In this document: piece after piece, positions 24,401-36,400 of the stretch | Layout of the letters: each line of letters starts with the position of its first letter | How positions within the stretch are numbered: the stretch's first letter is position 1 | Source of the DNA: Nocardia tenerifensis NBRC 101015 | Lineage (GTDB): Bacteria > Actinomycetota > Actinomycetes > Mycobacteriales > Mycobacteriaceae | Assembly: GCF_000308715.1 (NCBI RefSeq) | Contig: NZ_BAGH01000611.1 | Coordinates: 1-64,000 of the forward strand | Length of the DNA stretch: 64,000 nt | Direction of reading: 5' to 3' | Position numbers and translations under genes: made by a program | The notes under the pieces: model-generated | Database searches by the model: none | Seen by the model: the letters and a program-made list of their open reading frames with translations, nothing else | What the model was told of the DNA's origin: nothing

Positions 24401-27400
24401 CGATTGTCGGTGAAACGGCCGGTGCGTATCGCCTCGATTTCGTTTCGGAGGAGTTGTTCGCGCTCGCGGTGCACGCGGTCATAGAATTCTTGGGCACGAG
24501 CCGATTCGACGTCGATCGTGGTGTCGCCGCGGAACAGCGGATCATTGAGGAAGGCCTGACGGCGTTCGGTTTCGTAGGCTTGTTCGGCGTCGAGATAGTC
24601 GTTGGTGATGCGGGGAACGTAGTGGTGATAGTTCGCCTCGAGATGCTGGGCGAGTTCATCACGCAGTCGCTGACGGTCGCCGTTACTCGGTATCAGGACG
24701 GAGAACGGGTCGTGATCGAGGGGAACCCAGTGTGGCGGTGCTGGTTCGAGGATGGTGACGTGCGGAGGGGCGTTCGGGTAGGTGCCGAGACGGGCGAGGA
24801 ACTGCACCTTGTCGAGGATGTGCGGCGCCGCGTCGGGTACGTGCGATTCCACGTCACCGTTGGCGTGCAGAGTGGCGGTGGTTCCGTCCGGGAGATGCAG
24901 TTCGGTGCCGGGCAACAGGTTGTTCTGCTGCAGCCGGTGGCCTAGATCGGTGACGGTGAGCTGGACGACCGGAGCGGTCGCGTTCGGCGATGGCCTGCGC
25001 ACGATCGCGACGGTGCCGGGGAAGGCGCGGATATGGGTGTCGAGCAGATTCAAGGCGTCGCGGTCGTAGTTTGCGAGCCCTTCGGGGCTCGCGCCGGGAT
25101 AGTGCGTGGTGAATCCGCCGTCGGGGGTCACGGTCAGGCGCAGCCTGGTGACGGTGTCGGTGAGGTAGACGCGGGTGCCGGGCGGGTAACTGAGGAGCCC
25201 ACCGTCGGCGACCCGGTTCATGGCCATCTCCTGGGCGATATGCGCGACGAGTCGATCGGGGTCGTGGAAGACCTGGTAGGCGCTCGCGTCGTCCTGTTCG
25301 GGCCCGAGGCCGATGTTGCCTTCCTCGTCGATTCGGGGCGGCAGGAAACTCCATTCCCGGGCCACCTGTAGCAGTTCGGTGACCTCGGAACTCTCCGTTA
25401 CTCTGAATGTTGCGAACAGTTCGCGTATACGCTTTCTGGCGGTCGGGGCGGAAATTCTGAGTTCTCTGGCTATCGCAGGCGCGTTGGGCGTCCGCGGTCG
25501 AGCGAGCCGGACGAGTACACTCATGTGCTCGTCCGTGAGCGACACGTATGTATTCGATTCGGGATCGAACCCGATATACTCGAAATCCAGATCACCCGGC
25601 ATCGGGTGAGGAGGGAGCAGTCCCCATGCGCGCGCCGCTCGCACGGCTCCCAGTATGTTGACGTTGTTGTCGGCAGCGGATAGTTTCAGTTTCTCGTAGA
25701 TAGTCAGGAGGCGGGCCCTGACCGAAATTTCAGAGCTTCGGCGAGCTCCGGCCGCCGCCAGCTCGTGAAAGACATCTTTGCGGCTTTTGCTCTCCATGGT
25801 GGGTTTGCGCAACGAAAACCGTTGTAGGAGATCTATTTGGCCGGACGAGAACGATTCCACCTCGCCTGTTGCGGGATTGCGGGCGAATTTCTCATAGTCC
25901 ACGTCGCCCAACTCCGGGGTTCGTGCCAACAATCCCCAGGTTCGAGCCGTGTGCGCTATGCCGGCCAGGGAACGGTAGGGCACGTGCAATTGTTCCGACA
26001 AAAGTTCGGCCCGCCGCTTCACCTCCCTAGAGTCACCGCCCGATCGAAGCTCCCCGGCTATATCCGCATATTGCTTGGATTCCATTCCGGCGGCGAGTCG
26101 TGAAATACGGGACAGTAGATCGACATCGCCGGGCGCGAACGGCACGGGCGCGCCGGTCTGCGGGTTTCGGCCGAAGTATAGATGGTCCGCATTTCCGGTC
26201 GACGGGTACGGTCGCGACGCCGCCGCGTCCTGGCCGACGGCGATCACCTCGACTGCTCCCACGCTCCGCAAATGTTGCCGCAGTTCCGCCACCGGCACCG
26301 TCGAGCCCGACTCATCGATCTGGAACAGACCGTCGGGAAGCAACAGCGCCCACGCCACGCGCTGCCCGTCCACCGACGGCTCGCGCCACGACAGCCGGGT
26401 TCCCGCACCGAAACCGCCTTCGTCCAGCTCGAACAACAGACGAGCCGTCTCCCACACGCCAGGCATCCCCTCGGCCGGGCCCGGCTGCACCACCCGAACC
26501 ACACTTCCGCCGCTCAGTGCCGGCCACCCCGTACGCAATCCTTCGCGGAACATGTCGGGACCCACCACTACCTGACCGCTGGCGCCGTCGACATCCCCCG
26601 CGCCCACCAGCCGCACCACCGGTCCCTCCGCCGAACTCTCCACCGCCCCTACGAAACCGACTCCGCCGGCGCCATCGATGAATTCGAACGTGGTTCCCAC
26701 CGGGAAATCGACCGCCGAGAACTTGTCTCGGAACGTGCTCCAGCCGAACACGTCGACCCGATGCCCCGGGCCTACCTCCGAAAGCTTCTCGGACACAAGG
26801 TTTTCCAGGGGAGCGAGCGGGTCGGGGCCGACGCGGACCTGGTCATATGTTTCGCCGGGAGCCGGTAATCCGGGGAGCGGCGATGTGGGCGTGGTGTTAC
26901 CGTCCCGGTCGACGCGCGTGGCGGACCCATCGAAAAGGTCGCGGAGCACGTAGTTTTCGGGTCCGTCGAGCGGCGGGACGGCAGGCGCGGGGTGGTGTAG
27001 GCCGTACGCGCCCGGGCCGCTCATGCCGATCGCGCTGAACTTCGGCAGGTGCCGGAGGTCGACCGCGAGGATGCCGCCGCGCGGTGGGATGGTGATATTC
27101 CACGGTGGGTCTACGCGATTCGGATCGGGCGACCAGCGGGTGTCTCGAGGGCCTCTCCGCTCTTTGACACCGTCCGGAAGAGTGCGATACCAGGTTCCGT
27201 CGGGTGTTTTCCGAACTCTGAGACCGGTCGGGTGGAGATAGTGCCATGTTCCGTCGGGGGTCTTGAGAGTGGTGTGTCCCTGTGCGGTGATGCCGTACTC
27301 GGTGCCCTGGTGCAGACGGTAGTGGGTGCCGTTGGAGCGGATGCCGTATTCGGTGCCGTCATCGGCTATCCGGTATCGGGTTGTGCCGGAGACGATGCCT

Positions 27401-30400
27401 CGGTAGTCGTATTCGGTTTTGGTGACATAGTTTTCGGTGCCATGCGGGTCCAGCCGGTATTCGATGCCTGCGGGCGGGACAGGGTACCGACCGTGATTGT
27501 CGTGCGGATTCTCCAGGAGCAGACGCGCCGGTGCGCCAGTCGTGTCGTGCTCGACACCCAGCACGGTATAGGCGTGGCCCGGCTGTAAGCCCGGCACCGC
27601 TTGCGGATCCACACCGTCCTTTCCGAACAGGTAGGTCGCCACCGCCATCGTGGTGTCGCGCCGCTTCGCCCACTCGATCATCTCGCTGATCGACCGGCCC
27701 GCGACCTCCGCTGATCTGACGGACAAGACCCGATCCTCCGGCGCGACGCCGTAGATTTCCCGGAAATACTCGGTCAGCGCGTCCTTTTCGAGTTCCCACT
27801 GCTGCGGGTAGAGCGTGTCCAGGTATCGGCGGAAACCCGCGGGGGAGCGCAAATCCTCGGTCTGCTCGAACTCCTGCCACGCGTTTTCGTACGCCACCGG
27901 ATCGTTCTGATGCAGGGCCATGAGACGGTTTTCCGTCGTATCGCGCAGCTCCTCGTGCCGCACTCGCCATTCCTCGAAGGATTCGCCGAGCGCGCGCGAG
28001 AACTCGAAGTCCGGCTCGAGCGGCACGTCGGCGGGGATGTCGGAGCGCACCCGGTCACGGGCGAAATGAGCGCTCACCAAGTCGTGCAGGGTATCGACGT
28101 CGAACCGGAGCGGATGCAGGATGTCGAAATTGTGCACATGGTGGACGGGCTGCCGGAGGACTCCGCCCTCGGCCAGGTGGAATCCCTTGCCGAGACGTGC
28201 CGCGGACTGGCCGAGGAACAGCTGATCGATGGCCAGGTAGCCGTCGCCGTTGCCGAAGTGCTGTGCGAACGCCTTCTCGATCAGAGTGGCCCACAGGGGT
28301 TCTCCGGGTCGGTGGCGGACGAAGTATCCGGTCTCGGTGCCCGGTGTGACATAGACCGTTTTCTCGACCCGCACCCATACCGGGCGGGTGACGCCGTTGT
28401 CGTCGTCGAGCAGCCGGACGAAAACGGTGCCGTCGTTGTTGTCGTGCAATGTCTCGACGATCGAGTCCGGATCGTTTTCGGCGAGCCATTTGAGATCGGC
28501 CAGCAGCGCGCAGTCTCCGGCCTTACCCTGGCGGACCTCATGCGGCTTGGGCTGAGGGCGCCCGTCGCTGCCCTGTCCGAACAGCGGATCGTCATGCCGG
28601 GGCGCCAAGCGCGGCAGTTCCGGAACAACGGTGGGCGGTGCGTTGATGCGAACCCATCTCGGCTGATTCCGGAATTTCATCCATCGCCACGGTCCGAACC
28701 CGTGCGTCATCACGACAGGGGTCTCGTGCCACACGAACGTCGGGCTCACTCGATTGTCGGCGTCGAAGGCGAGGAATCGGTTTTGGCCGCCGGGTATATC
28801 CCAACTCAGCGCGCCGTGGGGGCCGTTGGGGTCGCGTTCGAAGGTGAACCCCGCGCTCAGATCCTCGAGTAGGAACCGGGCCGGTTGGTTGGGCAGCGAG
28901 ATTATGTAGTAGTCGGGTCCCGCGCCGTGTCGCTCGACCAATTGGGCCGGAACCCGCACGCCGGTGGCCGGAAGCCGCTCGACTCGGCCGTTGTGATCGA
29001 CGATGGTGATAAGGTCCGCGCTGCCCGCGGGTCGTGGAAGTCGCACTGCCACACCAGGAGTCGGTATCACTCGTTCCCGTTGTGCCGGTGTGAGGTTGGG
29101 CAGCAGCTGGCTGTGCCGCAGTCGCGGTGCCCGCAGGCCGCCCTCGGTGAAACGCTGCCGTGGAATGTGGGTCGGGCCGTCGAGTTCGGCTTCCTGCTGC
29201 TGACGCAGCACGGAATCGAAGACGAGCTCGGGACGCGAATGCTGCTGTCGCACCGGGCTCTCCTGAGTGTCGGCCGCCGACGGCGAGGTCTGCGCGACGG
29301 AGGGGCGGCCATCGGTCGTAACCTGGCGTGTGGGCGGGGCAATGGCCGGGCCCTCGACGCGGGGGGATGGTGAGCGGCTGGAACCTGTTGTCGCCGAGTC
29401 CGTATCGGCCGCAGGAGGAGCCGACGGTCGCACCGCGCCGTCATCGCGGGACGACGATGCCCGCGCCGCGGCGTCGCCCTGGATGTACGGCTGTCCCGTC
29501 TCGCCCGAGGCGGTATCGGGGTAGGTCAGATCGTGGTACGGGTCGGCTACTCGTCCACTGGGAGCGGTGCCGTCCCCCAGCCCCGAGCTCGCGGGTCCCG
29601 CACCACTGCGAACTGCGTGTTCTGCCCGCAAGCGTGTGTCGTAGTCCGCGCGCAATCGCGCGATTCGCTCGGAACGCAGCTCGGGCTCGATGATCGCCAG
29701 AAGCTGCCTGATCTCGTTGTCGCCCAATTGGCCGGTGACTTCGATACCCTCCCGCTCGCAATGCGCGCGAGCAATCCTGGTAACGCTGGACCGGCTGATT
29801 CCGGCGACCTCCGCGATCTGCTTGGTTGTGAGTCCGGCGGCATAGCCTTCGGCGATGTCTCGCTCGTGGAAACTCAGCGAGGGTGGCGATGTTATCTTTT
29901 TCAGATCGTCGCGTGTCAAAACTCCGTGGTCCAGGGCGTTCTCGCGGATGGCCGCGGCGGACGTCGCCCAATCGTCGGCGTCGATATCGACCTCGAATAT
30001 CTTGCCCAACTCTCGGATATACTTCGAGGACCAGTTATTTTTGCCGAGTGCGTCGTCGATCTGTTCAGGGCGATAGCCTTTCGCGACGTACGGTAGAACG
30101 CTCTTTTCCTCCGGTGACATATGCTTGGACGGGTGGGGCACGTTCGCTCTGATCCGGACAAATTCTGGGTCGGTACGCAGCCTTTTCAGCGCCTCGGAGA
30201 TCGGCATGTTGCCCAATTGGCCCATTATATCTCTGTGTCTCGTGTTCACATTCGACCTGTAGATTCCCAAAGCCCGCGCTATCCGTGTTTTGCTGTAGTC
30301 GGCATCGAGGTGAGCGAGTAACAGCTTCTTGCTCCGAATAAGCCTGGGCATGGCGGGAAGCGATGTCGTCGTGGAGTCGGACCGCGGAGATTCCGGGTTC

Positions 30401-33400
30401 GTTTCTGGCGTGGCCGGGGAGGCGATCTCGGGTGTCGGGATGGTAGGGATTGGCGAGGTGGCGGTGTCGATGGTGGGGCGTTCGATGAATGCTGTGGTGA
30501 CGTTGCGGTGTGGAGCGGTGATGTGGTCGCGGACGAGTTGGATGGCGTCGTCGCCGGTGAAGACGGGTCCGTCGTGCCGGGTGTCCGGATTGGTGAGGGA
30601 GCGGTATTGCGGGCGTAGGCCGCCGTCTTCGGTGACGGTGAGTCGGAGTGTGCCTTCGTCGTCGCCGAGGTAGATGTGGGTGCCGGGCGGATAGCTGGAG
30701 TTCTCGACCCCGGCGAATCGGATGATGCTCAGTTCCGCGGTGAGTTCGGTGAGGAACTGTGCGATGTCGTGGAAGTAACGGGTGCTTCCCTCGGCGGGAT
30801 CCCACTGGGGCGTCAGATCGGGTAGGAGATCCTGGGTGTTCAGGGTGTGTGCGGAGTCGAAGTCTGTTTCCGTCGTATCCGATTCGAGCGGAGGTGGAGC
30901 TGAGGGACGCACGGCGCTGCCGTCCCGAGACGGCAATGCCTGCGGCGCAACACCGCTCTGGGTGTACGGCTGCCTCGGCTCGCTGCGGGCGGTCTCTGGA
31001 TATGTCGCATTGATGTAGGGGTCAACCGCCGGCCCTCTCAGAGCAGTAGGCGCTGCGTTTTCGACGCCTATGCGGCCGAAGGTGGGTTTGGGGACCGTGG
31101 GCTCGATTATCGAGCCAATGCGCTCGGGCGCGCCGGAGCGGTTGGGCGACAAGGAATTTGCTGAGTCGAACGACGGCACCATCGGCGGCGAACCCCGAGT
31201 CGTATTCGGCGAGCCCTCCTCCAGGCGGGAGGCGGGCGAGTTGTCCTCTCCGCGAGAGGAGTGCCTGTCTTCTCCCTGGGAAGTGTTGGGCGCCTTGCCT
31301 TCTCCCTGGGAGATGTTAGGTGTCCTATCCTCTGCACGAGAGGTATCCGTCGAGCTGTCCTCCCGCCGAGGCACATCACCACCATCGCGTATATCGCCGG
31401 ATTCATCGGAGCCCTCCGGCTTCGGCGTGACCACCTGCTCTTCCGGAAGCTGAACTGCGGGCGGCGGGCTGGTGAAGTCCATGCCCGGCGGAGCCTGCCC
31501 GAGGTTGTCGAGTCCGGACAGGCCGGCCAGCGGCGGGGTGTAATCCTGCCGGCTCGCGCCTCGCCCGGAGGAGAGCAGGTGGTTCTCCACGACGCGTTCG
31601 AGGTGGGGCGCTGTCTGCTCGCGCAGGTTCTGCTCGGCTTGCCGGACGGCCTGTTCGGTCTCGTCCATTCGCGCACGGGTCTCCGGAGTGTCGTGGACCC
31701 GGTTTTCGGCGACCGCCTCGTCATGCTCCTTGGTGGAGTTCATGTATCGGACGACTTGCTCGCGCACGCCGTGGTCGGCGACCGGGCCGTGGTAGTCCTC
31801 CGGCGACAGAAACCGTTGGAAGCTGCCGGGGTACCCGCCGTTGTCGTGATCGTCGCCGACGCCGCCGCGTTGTGCGCGACCGCGAATCTGGATGTGTGTG
31901 CGTTCGCCGTAGGCCGGTCCGCCGCTGGAGAGGACGGCGGTGCCGCCGAGTGCGACCGATTCGGGGGTGGGTTTGGGGCTGGCGCCGCGTGCGTCGGCTT
32001 TGTGTCCGAAGTGCGCGCTGCCGGGCGCGCCCCACTCCTTGGTCTGCTTGTTGGCCAGTAGTTCAGCTTCGACGCCGTTGCCGTTGAGTTCGTACCAGCG
32101 TGCGTCGCGTTTGGTGTAGTTCAGTTTGATCTCGTCGGCCACCGGTAGTCCGGCGGCTTCGGCGGCGGCCCGGACTTGCTCGTGGGTGATCTTGTCGAGC
32201 CAGTCGGTGACGCCGAACTCCTCGGGGCGCTTGTCTTTCCAGGAGTTGAGCGCGATTTCGTCGGTGACGCGTCCGTCGTCGCCGCGGATGATGCGTACCT
32301 CGTCGCCGGCGATGTCGCGGTTGTCGGTCATGACCACCCAGTGCGGGCGGCCACGCTGCTTCGCGCCGACGACCTCGCCGTTGTCGCCAAAGATGAACTC
32401 GATTTCCCCGTCCGGTTTGACGAGACTGTCGAATATCGATTGGCCCATCGCTTCGAGTTTGCCCTCCCGCGACCGGAAGATCGCGTCGGGAACGTCGTTG
32501 ATCTTGTCTTTGTAGAAGTTGGGGACCTCCGGTACGGGTCCGATGCCGTGGCGGTCGTACAGGACGTCTTCGACTTGTTTCAAGGTTCCCGAAACCCCGG
32601 AGGGTGAATGCAGATAGCTGCTGCCGACGAGTTGGTCGAAGCCCAGATACAGCGTGCCCTCGGGGTGGTTGGCCCGCACCGGCACCCCGGCGAGGACGTC
32701 GAGGAATTGCCCGACCCCTTGCAGCCTGTTCTCGCGTACGTCGGTGCTGCCCTTGGAGCGATCCACCATGAGTTGGTCGGTGGTATTCGAGGCCAGCAAA
32801 CCCGTGCGGCCGGTGTCGCCGGGGTTGTCGGGATCAAAGGACTTGATCCAGTCACTGCCGCGTCGCTGACCCCAATTCGCCAGTGCCGCATTCTGATACA
32901 GCTCGGCCTCGTCGGCGCGTACGGGTTCGCCGGGGACGCGATTGAGCTTCTCGATCGCGGACTCGGTCAGGGTGGCCCGCCACATGCCGCGGGTGAACTG
33001 TGGTTTGGCGAAGTCTTCGGGGGTGAGGCCGTGCAGTTTCTCCGCGGCGAGCACCCGGTACATGACCTGTTCGATCCGGTGTGCCACCTCGGGGAGTTCG
33101 TCTTTCCCGCCGCCGGGGGACAGGACGGCTTCTTGGCCGTCGAACATGGCGGCGTCGAACTCGTCGCCGGTGTAGATACCTTTGGGGAACGGCTCGAACT
33201 TCTCCTCGACCTTGTATTTTTCCAGCACCGAGTCCAGGCGCTGTTTCATCTCGTCGAGGTTGGGCCTGTCGTTGTTGAGCCAATCGCGCAGCTCGTTGAC
33301 CTCCTTGACGGGCGCTCCGGCCGCGGCGATCCGGTCCAAAGCTCCCTGCGCCTTGCGCAGCGCCGCGAACAGGAAGTCCTCTTTGGTTCCGATGATGATC

Positions 33401-36400
33401 CCGCTCTCGGGCATCGGTCCCTCATCGGTCATCCGCGACACCGAAATCGGCAGGTCTCCGAATTTCGAACCCGTGAACGTCTTGACCAGCTCGACCATCG
33501 AGGACACCAGATTGTCGCTGCTGGTCGTCCCGAACGCGGTGCCGTGCTCGATCGCGTCGGTGACCAGCCGCATTGCCATCAAGAGCTCTTTACCCTGACC
33601 GGTGCCCAGATTGCCGACCCGCAGCAGATAGCCGAGCATCTGGTTCTCGCGGGGAATCAGTCCCTCCGGGTGCGTCATCCGCACGAACTCCCGCATATGT
33701 GCCAAGCGCTCTTCGGGCGTGCCCTCCGCGATGATCTTCCGCAGCTGCTCACCGGACAGGGGCACCGACACCGGATCGTCGGGCCGCCGCTTCGACAACA
33801 GCTCGTGCTCGTAGGTCGACACCGCGTCCAGCACATCGCGCGCCGCCGCCATCCGCTTGTCCACGATCGCCTTGAAGGCCGGGCCGCGTTCGGCGAGCCC
33901 GGCGTCGAAGGCGGCTTTCTCCGCCGCGCCGGCCTGCCGCAGGAGCTGCGTTCGGTCGCGGATCACCTCCTGCCCGGCCGTCGCGAGCTCGTCGCGGGCA
34001 CCTTGGTAGGCGGCGGTGTCGTGGTCGAGCTGTTGTTTCAGTTCCGCCAGCGACACTTCGGCCCGCGTGGCCGAATCCCGGTGGCCGAACTCGTCTTCCA
34101 GTGTGCGCACCCGCTGCGCTATATCGGCCCGGAACTCATCGCCGTTCCCGATCACTCGCGCGGACTCGGTGCTGGGGGCCGACTGCGACTGCAACCAGCG
34201 CATGAATCTGGTTGCGTTGCTCGGCTTCTCGTTCGGTTCGAGCGACCACCGTCCGGCTCGGCCTGCGTCCAGGGTGGCGCTGTGTTTCGAGGCGGCCTGC
34301 AAGAGCGCCTCGCGCTCGATCAGCTCGGTGCGCAATCCTTGTGCGCGCAGGTCGATATCGCGGCGCAACCACGCGAGATGCTCCGCGCGTGGCTCGGAGG
34401 CGCGGGCTTCGGCGTCGTATTCCCGGCGCGCCAGCACCAGGCCCTGATTGGCTTGGCGCACCCGGTCGTGGGCCTTGGTGATGCTGCTGACCAGCTCCTT
34501 GTCCGCACGCGCCTCGTGATTGGCCGCCGCCGCGTTGTAGGCGTCGCGGCTTCGCTCCCACTGCTGGCGCGCATCCCGGAAGCTCTCGCTCGCCCCGGTC
34601 AACCGTTCGGCGGTGGCGGCGTACACGGCGGCGGCTTCCCGGTCGGCCACCACGATGGCGTGATCCGCCTCGGCTCGCAACTGCGCGTACCGGTCGTCGA
34701 CCGCCCGGTCGATCGCGGCGTCGTGCGCGGCCCGCGCCTCTTCCAACTGCGCCGCGGCCTCATCGCGCATCTCGCGCAGCGTGGTCGCGGCCGCGCCGTC
34801 CTTCGGCGATTGTTCGTGCTCGACAAGGCGGCGAGCGTCTTCGAACTCCGCCTCCGCGGTCCTCAGCCGTTCCCGAGTCTCCGTCACACCCGGATCGTGA
34901 GTCAGCTCTTCCCGCAGGCGGTTTCGGAGCTCCACGGCGCGCCGGTCCATCGGCTCGTCAGCCGCCGATCGGACGGCCCGGCTCGGATCGGCATCCTCCT
35001 GGCCCACGCGGCGCGGTCCGTCGCCGTTGCGATCGAGGCCCGCGGGGTGATCGCCGAGGCCCTCGGTGCGGGGCGGCACGGGGTGATCACCGCCGGCATC
35101 GAGGCGGGACCGCTCCGAGTGATTACCGCCGACCTCGGGGCGAGACTGGGCGGACACGCTGCGATCCACCGACGCATCGCGGGATGCCGAACTCGCCGCC
35201 GGTGACTGCTCTTCCCGGCCGGCCGGACTCCGCTGCCCAGCCGAGCCGGACTCGTTCTGCGCGGCCGTGATCCGGGTCTGCGAACCCTCGTCCGGCCCCC
35301 GCGAGGCGAGCGGCACACCCGACCGGCCGCGTACCGGCTCGCTCTCCGGCGTGGTTGGGCGAGTGAGGATTTCGGAGGTCCGGCTGCCGGTGCCCGAAAG
35401 CCCGTCCGCGCCCCGGACCCGGCTCGGCGAGTCCGAAAGGCCGTCGGAGAACGAGGCTCTCGACGAGGGTCGCGACTCCGCCTGATTGAGTGCGGGTTCC
35501 TGCCTGCCCGAAGCGGGTGCGGTCGACTCGTCCGGAAGACGGGTGACCGAGCCGTGCGCGGCGGACTCATTGGTGAGGTGCGTAACTGTGCCGTTCGCGT
35601 CGGACTCACCAGCGAGGCGGCTGGGCGAGACGCGCGAATCGGACTCTCCGGAGAGGTGGGTGGCCGAGCCGCGTGCGTCGGATTCACCGGAGAGGTGGGT
35701 GGCCGAACCGCGTGCGTCCGACTCGCCGGAGAGGTGGGTAACCGAGCTTCGCGTATCGACATCGCCGGAACTCCTTGCGTGCGAGACGGATTCGCCCGAT
35801 CGATCCGATACGGACGCACCCCTCTCCGTCGACTGTCCAGCGGCAGGACGGATGTCGTGCGAACCTTGCGGCGCAGGCGACGACGCGCGGGATACTGGTT
35901 CGGACGAGGAATCGAACCCGCGCGTGACCGGCGGCGGCGCGCTGGACGATCGGCTCCCGCCGTTCGAGGCCGACGACACCGGCGCGTGCGAGACGGACCC
36001 GTCGCCGCCGCTCGACAGAGGAGAGACCGGGCGGGGCTGTACCACGCTCGCCGCCGAGATACTGCCCGTGCGAACCGATGTCGGTCGAGCCGGGGAGTTC
36101 CCGTCGTGCACCGAAATCGGCGTGGAGCGCGGCCCGGACGATCCTTGCTCGGAAACGCGTGCCCCACGCGAGGATTCGGCCGAGGATCGGTCGTTGCCGA
36201 CCGACGTTATGCGGGTGGGATTTTCGTTGTTCGCGCTACCGTTCGTATGGTCGGCCACGGCCCCCGAGCCGTTCCCGCCACCCTTCTCCGACACCGAGTG
36301 AATCGAGCTGCCGTCGGAGATCGGCAGGCTGGTCGAGGAGTTGGTCACCGATTTGAGGTTGACCATCGCTTCGGCGCGGGCGTGTCCGATAGAGCCGTGC

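Noticed and set aside
32608..35205. Long open frame on the plus strand opposite the giant gene
   Set aside because: Shadow frame of GC-rich coding DNA: no ribosome site, no recognisable motif, and the opposite strand encodes the coiled coil and SecA-like region.
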